The position numbers were made by a program, and so were the translations under genes. From F1-120-MAGs118 sp013360535 (GTDB taxonomy: Bacteria > Planctomycetota > UBA1135 > GCA-002686595), in contig JAPKHC010000042.1 in NCBI GenBank assembly GCA_026647215.1, forward strand, positions 1 through 54,320: a stretch of DNA of 54,320 nucleotides, read 5' to 3'. Under the pieces are notes generated by a model. The model saw only the letters and a program-made list of their open reading frames with translations, was not told the DNA's origin and did no database searches. Positions 8,097 to 14,783 of the stretch are shown in pieces. Every line of letters begins with the position of its first letter. The first letter of the stretch is position 1.

Positions 8097-8815
8097 TCGT
8101 CGAAGCTCGCCCACGCCCTGCGCGCGGCGACTTGCACGATTCGATCCTCCTCGGCGATCCAAGCCGAGAGGAAGCCGCCCCAGACACAGCCCGTGTCGAG
8201 GCCGCGCAGCTTGGGCCGCAGGACGAGGTTGAGCCGCGCCCAGTGGCCGTACACGACGGTGCGCGGGTCGCCGACGCGCGAGTCGAACCAGTGTTCGAAC
8301 CACGGACGGAACCGGCCACCGGGCTCGGGCGGATCGAGCGGGGAGATCTGGCCGTCGCGCGTCGTGGCGCGCGCGCGCGTGGCGAAGTCGATGCGCGGGT
8401 CGCTCACCAGCGGGTCGAGGCCGGCGAGCTCGGCCGCCGGATCCGCCCAAGCCGGATGCAGGGCGGCGTGCACGAGCCACACGTCGTCCCAGCGCCGCAC
8501 GAACGGGCGCCCGGCGAGCCAGCTCAGCAGCTCCTCGCGCTCGGGGGCCGCGAGCACGTCACCGAACGTGTCGCGCTTGCCGTTCTTGCGCAGCCCGCGC
8601 GCGGCACGCAGGAGGTGCACGTCGTGGTTCCCGAGCACCCCGCCGGCTCCGGCCGCGCGCAGGAGGCGCAGGACGCCGAGCGAATCGGGGCCACGGTTGA
8701 CCATGTCGCCGACCGGGTGCAGCTCGTCGGTCGTCGCGTCGAAACGGACGGCCACGAGCAGCTCCTCGAGTTCCTCGCGGCAGCCTTGGATGTCCCCGAT
8801 GAAGATGCGGCGCAC
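8093..8815 (-). CDS. ApaH-like diadenosine tetraphosphatase / metallophosphoesterase
   Basis: A 240-residue metallophosphoesterase with the family blocks in order: FIGDIQGC (residues 5-12, GDxHG variant with Gln for His), VGDMVNRGPDS (GDxxDRG variant with Asn for Asp), VLGNHDVHLL (GNHD), VHAALHP and VVYGHWA. The RGPDS motif is typical of symmetrical Ap4A hydrolases, which split Ap4A to two ADP in the cytoplasm. I place the start at GTG 8815 because it immediately precedes RRIFIGDIQGC and has TACCCT six bases upstream; a longer frame to 8872 is possible but gives an atypical N-terminus. Its TAG stop overlaps the TAG of the opposing flavoprotein in a shared CTAG. Confidence 0.8.
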   Translation of the reverse strand: MRRIFIGDIQGCREELEELLVAVRFDATTDELHPVGDMVNRGPDSLGVLRLLRAAGAGGVLGNHDVHLLRAARGLRKNGKRDTFGDVLAAPEREELLSWLAGRPFVRRWDDVWLVHAALHPAWADPAAELAGLDPLVSDPRIDFATRARATTRDGQISPLDPPEPGGRFRPWFEHWFDSRVGDPRTVVYGHWARLNLVLRPKLRGLDTGCVWGGFLSAWIAEEDRIVQVAARRAWASFDD

Positions 8816-8821
8816 GGCGAG

Positions 8822-8827
8822 AGGGTA
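8822..8827 (-). promoter_or_regulatory. Candidate -10 element for the ApaH-like gene
   Basis: On the minus strand TACCCT ends six bases before the GTG at 8815, with no Shine-Dalgarno sequence between. This leaderless spacing is the main argument for using the internal GTG. Confidence 0.4.
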
Positions 8828-8867
8828 GCCGGACGCCGCCGCGATGGAAGTCCGCGCGCGCGGACCC

Positions 8868-8873
8868 CACAAT
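8868..8873 (+). promoter_or_regulatory. Candidate -10 element, leaderless spacing
   Basis: CACAAT ends seven bases before the ATG at 8881. The context CCCCACAATGCTCGCCATG closely resembles CCCTACAATCCGCGCGTG upstream of the gene at 25861, which supports both sites. Confidence 0.35.
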
Positions 8874-8880
8874 GCTCGCC

Positions 8881-9483
8881 ATGCAGTCCTCCGCCGAAGT
8901 CGAGCCGACGCGCCGCATCAATGGACTCGTCTTCGTGGTCCTGCTCGTCGTGCTCGGGCTGGGCGCGTCCGTCGCGCTCTACCGCTGGAAGGCCGGGGAG
9001 GTCGGCGAGCAGATCCGCGCGGACCGTGCGACGCTCCCGCAGGATCCGCCGGCGCGCCTGCAGCGCTGGCTCGACGACTTTGGCGACGTGATCATCGGTC
9101 GTGCGCTCGAGCAACTGCGTTACTCGCCCGATCAGCACTGGATCCTGAGCCACACCGTCGGGACCGAGCGCAACGGCGCGACGCAGGAGATCTGGGGCGT
9201 CGACCTCGAGGCCGCACAGAATCCTGTCGCGACGCGGGAGGAGCTCGCGGTCGTCGTGCACCTGCCGCCGGCCCGCAAGCTGGGGCAGGGCGCGATCACC
9301 GGCGACAAGGCGCTCAACGTGCCACACTTCGACGGGCCCGAGGCTGCGTCCGCCGCGGCCTTCGATGCGGACGAGCGCGTGCGCAAGATTGTCGAGTGGA
9401 TGCTCGCCAAGGTGGCGAGTTCACTGGGGCGTGACGTGCCGGGAGCGACGCTGGTCGTGCGCACGGAGGCGGCAGGTGGCTAG
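8881..9483 (+). CDS. Membrane-anchored hypothetical protein
   Basis: A 200-residue protein with one N-terminal membrane anchor (residues about 14-36, LVFVVLLVVLGLGASVALY) and a soluble remainder, probably periplasmic, with no domain I recognise. An ATG at 8872 in the same frame is possible, but the -10-like hexamer just upstream favours 8881. The next small gene starts 19 bases after the stop behind a good ribosome-binding site, so the two form a likely operon. Confidence 0.65.
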   Translation: MQSSAEVEPTRRINGLVFVVLLVVLGLGASVALYRWKAGEVGEQIRADRATLPQDPPARLQRWLDDFGDVIIGRALEQLRYSPDQHWILSHTVGTERNGATQEIWGVDLEAAQNPVATREELAVVVHLPPARKLGQGAITGDKALNVPHFDGPEAASAAAFDADERVRKIVEWMLAKVASSLGRDVPGATLVVRTEAAGG

Positions 9484-9502
9484 CGCGACCCAAGGTGGGC
9501 GC

Positions 9503-9685
9503 GTGAAGCCCGTGGTGGCGCTCCTGGCCGTGCTGGTGGGCCTCGCGATGCTCGCCAACGTCGGCCTCGAGACGCTCGACCCGATTCCGGACGGCGCGCC
9601 GCTGTTCGGCAACCTCGACGAGTTTTGCGCGAGCGCGGCCCTGCTGTGGGGGCTGTGGACGCTGTTTCGCCGTCCCCGGCGCTGA
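9503..9685 (+). CDS. Small membrane protein, DUF1232/YkvA-like
   Basis: This 60-residue protein starts at GTG 9503 behind AAGGTGG (9492-9498). It has two hydrophobic stretches flanking LETLDPIPDGAPLFGNLDEF. That central segment resembles the DUF1232 (YkvA) signature, in which a conserved D-LIPD-P-GYLDD stretch joins membrane segments. Function of the family is not known. It is shorter than most members. Confidence 0.55.
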   Translation: MKPVVALLAVLVGLAMLANVGLETLDPIPDGAPLFGNLDEFCASAALLWGLWTLFRRPRR

Positions 9686-9790
9686 TCGGGGAGGCTGCGG
9701 ATCGAATTGCAGAGCGCGCGCCCCCGCCCTGGCCCTGCGCTCAAGCCCCCGGTGGACACGGCACGACAGAAAGTCTTGACTGGCCCATCG

Positions 9791-11695
9791 ATGAACGCCG
9801 CTTCCCAACCGGCGAGCCTGCGCACGCGGCTCGGCTGCACGCTCGTCGTCGCGCTCGTCGCCGGCGCCGTCGACGCGCTCGACGTGCGCCTCGAGTACCA
9901 CCACCGCGGCCCCGACCTCGCGCTGTTCCTCGAGTCGGCCACGTTGTGGCTCGTGTTCGCGCTCGGGGCGCTGCCGGTGAGCGTGATCGGCGACGCCGTG
10001 CTGCGGCGCCGCACGAAGGACGAGCGCTTCGACTCGGCTGCACGCGTCGGCGCCCGCCACCTCGCATGGACCGCGCTGCCCGTCGTCGCGCACTCGCGCC
10101 TCGACAACTTCACCGGCATCGGCGGCGACACTTCCGCGCTGCGGACGTTCGCGCCGTGGATCGAGCTCGGCCTCGCGTTGCTCACGTTGCTCGCCCTCAC
10201 GTGGCTCCTCGGCCGCCTGCTGCAGTCGTGGCGACCGCGCACCACGCTGCTCGCGAGCTCCTGCGTCGCCCTCGGCCTCGGCGGCACGACGGCGCTGCGC
10301 CTCGAGGACGACGAACCGTCGCCGGGAGTGGCGGGGGACACGCGCCCGAACATCCTGCTGCTCGTGTGGGACACGACGCGCGCGCAGAGCCTCTCGCCCT
10401 TCGGCTACGACCGCGAGACGACGCCGCATCTCGCGGAGCTCACCACCAGCGCCACGCGCTTCACGTCGACGCGCTCGGTCTCCTGCTACACGCTCTCGTC
10501 GCACCTCTCGATGCTCACGGGGGCGTACCCATCGCACCACGGCGCCCGCATGACGCGCCAGCGCTTCAGCCAGAGCGAGACCCCGACGATCGTGCGGCAG
10601 TTCCGCGAGGCGGGATATCGCACCGGGGCCTTCGTCGGCACCGATGTGCTGCGCGCGCAGAGCGGCATCGGCTTCGCGTTCGAGCGCTACGACGATCAGG
10701 TCGATCCGTGGGTGACGTACACGAGCGGCTGGGCCTTCGTGCACGACCTGCAATCGCTCGCCGCCGCGCGCATCCCGCAGCTGGCGTCGAACGGACTCCC
10801 GCACTGGTTCCAAGACTTCCAGCGCCCCGCCTCCGACGTGCTGCGGCACGCGCTCGAGTGGATCGAGAGCGACGATCCGCGCCCGTGGCTGTGCTTCATC
10901 AACCTCTACGACGCGCACTGGCCGTACTTGCCGGAGCCGAGCGCTCTCAACAAGTGGGTGCGTCCCTACGACGGGCCCGTCGATGGCTACGCCGCGCGCG
11001 GGGACCGGGTCGTCGCTTCGCGCCACAAGCTCGACGAGCGCGACGGCCTGCACCTGAGCGACTTGTACGACGCCGAGCTGTGGGACCTCGACGCCATCGT
11101 CGACCAGTTCCTCGGGCGCCTCGATCTGGGGCGCACGGCGGTGCTGATGACCTCCGACCACGGCGAGGCGTTCGGTGAAGGTGGGCGCCACGAGCACGCC
11201 GACATCCTCGAGTGCCAGGTGCACGTGCCGCTCGTGCTGCGGCCGGCGGGCGGGGTGCAGATGGGGATCCGGGAGGAGCCCGCGAGCGGCGTCGACGTCG
11301 CGCCGACCTTGCTCGCGCTGGCTGGGCTCAAGCCTGCCAAGCCGATGGACGGCTTCAATCTGCTCGAGCCCTTCGACCCGGTGCGCCGTGTGCTCGTCGA
11401 GGACCGCGACCACCCCAATCCGCGGCATGTGAAGCTGGCGCTCTACGACGGCACTTGGAAGGTCGTGCGCTTCGGACTCGGGTCGAACGAGCGCTGGGCC
11501 CTGCACGACGTGGCGGCCGACCCCAACGAGGCTCAGGACGTCTCCGCGGCGTTCCCCGACGTGTTCGCGCGCCTGAAGACGGAGCTGCTCGAGTTCCGGG
11601 CGCGCTGGGGGGCCGACGACGAGGCGGACAGCCGGGTCGGGCCGATCGGCAACCTCGACGCTCTCAAGACGCTGGGGTACACCGACTCCGAGTGA
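9791..11695 (+). CDS. Membrane-anchored sulfatase-like hydrolase with Thr in place of the formylglycine Cys
   Basis: A 634-residue protein. Residues 1-175 contain about five hydrophobic segments; from about 190 an alkaline-phosphatase-superfamily domain begins (NILLLVWDTTRAQSLSPFGY, a metal Asp). In true sulfatases the modified residue is the Cys/Ser of CxPxR before a SLLTG motif. Here the segment is CYTLSSHLSMLTG: aligned on LTG, the nucleophile position is Thr234 and the Arg position is His. MTSDHGEAFGEGGRHEHAD supplies the late metal ligands. This suggests a phosphotransferase or phosphodiesterase such as a phosphoethanolamine or phosphoglycerol transferase rather than a formylglycine sulfatase. 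The substrate is unknown. The ATG at 9791 is chosen because it precedes the first membrane helix. Confidence 0.75.
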   Translation: MNAASQPASLRTRLGCTLVVALVAGAVDALDVRLEYHHRGPDLALFLESATLWLVFALGALPVSVIGDAVLRRRTKDERFDSAARVGARHLAWTALPVVAHSRLDNFTGIGGDTSALRTFAPWIELGLALLTLLALTWLLGRLLQSWRPRTTLLASSCVALGLGGTTALRLEDDEPSPGVAGDTRPNILLLVWDTTRAQSLSPFGYDRETTPHLAELTTSATRFTSTRSVSCYTLSSHLSMLTGAYPSHHGARMTRQRFSQSETPTIVRQFREAGYRTGAFVGTDVLRAQSGIGFAFERYDDQVDPWVTYTSGWAFVHDLQSLAAARIPQLASNGLPHWFQDFQRPASDVLRHALEWIESDDPRPWLCFINLYDAHWPYLPEPSALNKWVRPYDGPVDGYAARGDRVVASRHKLDERDGLHLSDLYDAELWDLDAIVDQFLGRLDLGRTAVLMTSDHGEAFGEGGRHEHADILECQVHVPLVLRPAGGVQMGIREEPASGVDVAPTLLALAGLKPAKPMDGFNLLEPFDPVRRVLVEDRDHPNPRHVKLALYDGTWKVVRFGLGSNERWALHDVAADPNEAQDVSAAFPDVFARLKTELLEFRARWGADDEADSRVGPIGNLDALKTLGYTDSE

Positions 11696-11766
11696 GGATC
11701 CGCGCCCCCCGGAGGGCCGTCGGGGACCGGCGAGCGCTCGCAAGAACAACCCGCCTGCCCCGGGGC

Positions 11767-11797
11767 TTGCTCCGGACGAACTCGCCCGTCATACTCT
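11767..11797 (+). promoter_or_regulatory. Candidate promoter for the 46-residue basic protein
   Basis: TTGCTC (11767-11772) and CATACT (11790-11795) are 17 bases apart. The bases after the -10 (CTTCCGCCTTCC) resemble those downstream of the rpsB and tRNA-Lys -10 elements. It predicts a leader of about 70 bases. Confidence 0.4.
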
Positions 11798-11870
11798 TCC
11801 GCCTTCCAAGCGCGTCCCCAGGGCGCGCGTGACTTTCACGCCTCCCGCCCTCCATTCAGAGCCAAGAACC

Positions 11871-12011
11871 ATGGCCAACTCCCGCTACAAGAACGGCGGC
11901 CCCACCCGCGGCCGCAAGCGCGTCAAGCGCATGGGCATGAACTCCGGCAAGATCCTGGCGCTCGGTCGCCAGAAGAAGCCGCGCCGCGGTCGCGACTACA
12001 CCCGCCTCTAA
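11871..12011 (+). CDS. 46-residue, highly basic small protein
   Basis: The product has an Arg/Lys-rich core (RGRKRVKRMG, then QKKPRRGRD) and ends YTRL. It has no membrane segment. Size, charge and a strong candidate promoter with translation-type downstream sequence suggest a ribosome- or RNA-associated protein, but I cannot match it to bL34, bL36, bTHX or the COX24/AURKAIP1 family. The ATG at 11871 is preceded by AGAACC; an upstream GTG at 11829 in frame would add 14 residues of ordinary leader. Function is not assigned. Confidence 0.6.
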   Translation: MANSRYKNGGPTRGRKRVKRMGMNSGKILALGRQKKPRRGRDYTRL

Positions 12012-12038
12012 CGGGTGGGGAGCCTCGGACGATTCGTC

Positions 12039-13310
12039 ATGGGGCTCGGGCCGTACTTCCGCGCGGGACGTTCACCGTCCGTCGCGCACCCTTCTGGGCG
12101 CACCCGGTACCTGCCGGGGCGCCCGGGGTGTTTCGTGGGCGCCTTGGCCTGTCTGCTGGCGGCCTGTTCCGGTGAGCACGACCACGCAGGCGTCGAACCG
12201 CCGGCGTCGCAAGGGGCGCGCTCCTTCGCGCTCGCGAGCGGTGTCGGCACCGTCGTCGAACTGACGTGGATCGAGGGGCCTGCCGAAGGTCCTTTCGAGC
12301 TGCGCTCGGCAGGTTGGAACGGTGTCGAGCGCACGTGGGGCGCGGCGGAGACGCTCGCCCGCGGCACGAACTGGTTCGTGAACTTCGCCGACGTGCCGCG
12401 CAGCTCGCGCCTCGAGACTGGCGAGCGGCTCACGGTGTGGCTCGAGCGCGGAGCGGCGTCGTTGCATGCGTCGACCGCGAGCTTCCTGCTCGAGTCGCCC
12501 GTGCCGCCCAAGGAACGGACCCATTCGGGGCTCGTCGGACAGGAGTTCGTCGCGCTCTCGCCCGACAAGAACGGCTGGATGGCGGTCTGGCTCGAGGGCG
12601 ACGCGGGAGCCCACGACGGCTCGGGTGTGACGAGGCTGATGGCGGCGACGATCCGCCACGGGTTGGTGCGTGGCGAGGCGTTCGAGCTCGACCCGCGCGT
12701 GTGCGACTGCTGTGCGACGGCGCTCGCCCGCACGGACGACGGAGCGCTGGTGGTCGCCTACCGCGATCGCGATGGAAATGAGGAGCGCGACATCTCGGTC
12801 GTGCGCGTCGAAGCTTCCGGCGTGTCGAAGCCGCTCGAAGTGGCCGACGACGGCTGGCGCATCGCGGGCTGTCCGGTCAACGGTCCGGCGCTCGCCGCGC
12901 GCGGAGGTGAGCTCGGCCTCGCGTGGTTCACGCTCGGCTCCGACGCCCGCGCCCGCGTGCAGGTCGCGCGCTCGCTCGACGGTGCACGCTCGTTCGACAC
13001 GCCGCTCACGCTCTCGACGCGCGAGACCGACGGGCTCGTCGCCTGCACGTTCGACGAGAGTGGCACGTTGTGGGTGAGCTGGCTCGAGCGCACCGCCGCG
13101 CGCGACAAGGCCGAGTGGATGCTGCAAGGCCTGCGCGCGGGAATGCCGCTCGGCGAGCCGCGCGCGCTCGCCCCGAGCGTCCCCGGCCGCGCCGCCGGAT
13201 TCGCGCAGCTTGCAGCGGTTCCCGGAGGACTGTTGTTCGTGTGGCAGGAGAGCGCCGGTCCCGGCGGACCGACGACCCTCCGCAGCCGGTTCCTCGCGAC
13301 GGAACGCTAG
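12039..13310 (+). CDS. Sialidase-like lipoprotein
   Basis: About 423 residues if started at ATG 12039; GTG 12015 is an in-frame alternative. A lipoprotein signal ending LLAAC follows an unusually long N-region, so an internal start nearer the signal is also possible. The body contains repeated strand motifs with W-x-E, VVAYRDRDGNEERDISVV and ARVQVARSLDGARSFD, reminiscent of BNR/sialidase propellers, and a CDCCATALART cluster with IAGCPVNGP that I recognise from proteins usually annotated as exo-alpha-sialidase. No sialidase catalytic Arg triad could be confirmed. Probably an outer-membrane-anchored propeller protein. It converges on the M24 peptidase gene. Confidence 0.65.
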   Translation: MGLGPYFRAGRSPSVAHPSGRTRYLPGRPGCFVGALACLLAACSGEHDHAGVEPPASQGARSFALASGVGTVVELTWIEGPAEGPFELRSAGWNGVERTWGAAETLARGTNWFVNFADVPRSSRLETGERLTVWLERGAASLHASTASFLLESPVPPKERTHSGLVGQEFVALSPDKNGWMAVWLEGDAGAHDGSGVTRLMAATIRHGLVRGEAFELDPRVCDCCATALARTDDGALVVAYRDRDGNEERDISVVRVEASGVSKPLEVADDGWRIAGCPVNGPALAARGGELGLAWFTLGSDARARVQVARSLDGARSFDTPLTLSTRETDGLVACTFDESGTLWVSWLERTAARDKAEWMLQGLRAGMPLGEPRALAPSVPGRAAGFAQLAAVPGGLLFVWQESAGPGGPTTLRSRFLATER

Positions 13311-13370
13311 CCCGGATTCCTCACCAGAATCGTAGCGAGGGCGCGATAGCTCGAGCGCTCGCAAGCGGTT

Positions 13371-13425
13371 GGAGCGGTTTCGACTGGAGGCGACCTGTAC
13401 GGTCGCTGAGGATCGAAACCGCTCC
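13371..13425. terminator. Nested 55-bp inverted repeat between convergent genes
   Basis: Outer arms GGAGCGGTTTCGA (13371-13383) and TCGAAACCGCTCC (13413-13425) are perfect complements of 13 bp. Inside, GCGACC (13390-13395) pairs with GGTCGC (13401-13406) around TGTAC, leaving symmetric 6-base internal loops. It lies in the 148-bp gap between two convergent stops. It may terminate both transcripts or be a REP-like element. Confidence 0.6.
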
Positions 13426-13458
13426 AAACGCGCAGCATGCGCCGAGATAGCGCGGCCG

Positions 13459-14748
13459 CTAGCCCGGCGAGCGCCACGAGCGCTGCCACGCGCCGAAGTG
13501 CGTCGCGCCGTCGGCTGTGCAGGCCACGATGTCCTCGATGCGCACGCCGAACTGCCCGTAGATGTACACGCCGGGTTCGTTGGAGAGCGTCATGCCCGGC
13601 TCGAGCTTCACGCGGCTGCCGCCGTCGAAGTACGGGTCCTCGTGGCCTTCCATGCCGATGCCATGGCCGAGGCGGTGCGTGAACTTCGAGTAGCCTGGAC
13701 CGTAACCGGCGGCGCTCAGGAACTCGCGCGCGGCGGCGTCGATCGCGCGGCACTCGACTCCGGGCCGCATGGCCTCGAAGGCGCGTTGCTGCGCGTCGCG
13801 CACGGCGTTCCACGCGCGCTGCAGCTCCGCTCCGGGCGTGCCTTCGACGCACCACGTGCGTGTCGTGTCGCTCGCGTAGCCGTGCAGGCTCGCGCCGGTG
13901 TCGACCAGCAGGAACTCGTCGCGGGCGAGCTGGACAGCGTGGTTGTCGCCGTGCGGATAGGCCGCAGCGGCGCCGACGAGCGCGAGGCACCACGGGCTCG
14001 TCATGCCGAGCTTGCCGTGCGCACGCGCCATCAGGCGCGACACGTCGTCGCCGGTCATGCCGAGCTGCACGCGGCGCGCGACAGCCGCGATCGCGAGCTG
14101 CGTGCCCTCGCTCGCGAGGCGCAGGATCTCGAGCTCGTGCGCGTCCTTCACGCCGCGCAACCGCACGAGCAGGTCGCGCCCGAGCACGACGTTCTCCGCA
14201 CCGAGCTCGTCGCGCAGGCCGTCGAGGATGAAGCTGCGCGCCTGCGGGTCGACCGCGACCCGACCGGCGCCGTGGCGCCGCAGCACGCGCGCGAGCGGCG
14301 CGAACGCGTACTCGTGCTCTTCCCAGGTCTCGAGCTCGCCACCCGGCCCGCCCTCCTTCTCGATCGAAAGCCGCGCCTTCTCGGCCTCGAACGCGGGGCA
14401 GATCCAGAAGTGCCGTCCGTCGGCGAGCACGACCAGCGCGAACGTGCGCTCGGACTTGCCCCACGAGATCCCCGCGAGGTAGCTGAGGGTCGGCCCGCCC
14501 TCACACAGGTAGGCGTCCAGCCCCGCCTGTTCGAGCAGGTTCGCCAGCCGCTTGCGGCGCCCGGCCCGCTCCGCGGGCGTGATGGCGCTCACCATCGGAC
14601 GCAGGTCGGGAAGCTCGTCGAAGCCGTCGGGCTGCGGTTCGCTCGCGCTCTCGGGTCGCGGCTGGCTCGCGCACGCGGCGAAGGCGCCTGCACCCGCGAG
14701 AGCGCCGGAAAACACGAGCAAATCGCGTCGGGAACGGAAGTTCGTCAT
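13459..14748 (-). CDS. M24 metallopeptidase (Xaa-Pro aminopeptidase-like), Tat lipoprotein
   Basis: A 429-residue protein. The N-terminus has a twin-arginine SRRDLLVF motif followed by a hydrophobic stretch and lipobox AFAAC, so it should be exported folded and lipid-anchored. After a creatinase N-like domain (residues about 55-190), the pita-bread domain carries the five metal ligands: Asp in LVDTGAS, Asp in SDTTRTW, His in HRLGHGIGMEGHE, Glu in LSNEPGVY and Glu in RIEDIV. Expected activity is removal of N-terminal residues preceding proline. It starts 35 bases after the S9 peptidase stop on the same strand, so the two form a peptide-degrading operon. Confidence 0.85.
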   Translation of the reverse strand: MTNFRSRRDLLVFSGALAGAGAFAACASQPRPESASEPQPDGFDELPDLRPMVSAITPAERAGRRKRLANLLEQAGLDAYLCEGGPTLSYLAGISWGKSERTFALVVLADGRHFWICPAFEAEKARLSIEKEGGPGGELETWEEHEYAFAPLARVLRRHGAGRVAVDPQARSFILDGLRDELGAENVVLGRDLLVRLRGVKDAHELEILRLASEGTQLAIAAVARRVQLGMTGDDVSRLMARAHGKLGMTSPWCLALVGAAAAYPHGDNHAVQLARDEFLLVDTGASLHGYASDTTRTWCVEGTPGAELQRAWNAVRDAQQRAFEAMRPGVECRAIDAAAREFLSAAGYGPGYSKFTHRLGHGIGMEGHEDPYFDGGSRVKLEPGMTLSNEPGVYIYGQFGVRIEDIVACTADGATHFGAWQRSWRSPG

Positions 14749-14783
14749 CGGTGGAGCGTGCCGGGAGAGGTGGGGAGCGTGGA

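Noticed and set aside
12703..12720. Metal-binding CDCC motif as a cytochrome or ferredoxin site
   Set aside because: A single CxCC cluster in a beta-propeller-like lipoprotein without CxxCH or further clustered Cys does not support a redox cofactor.
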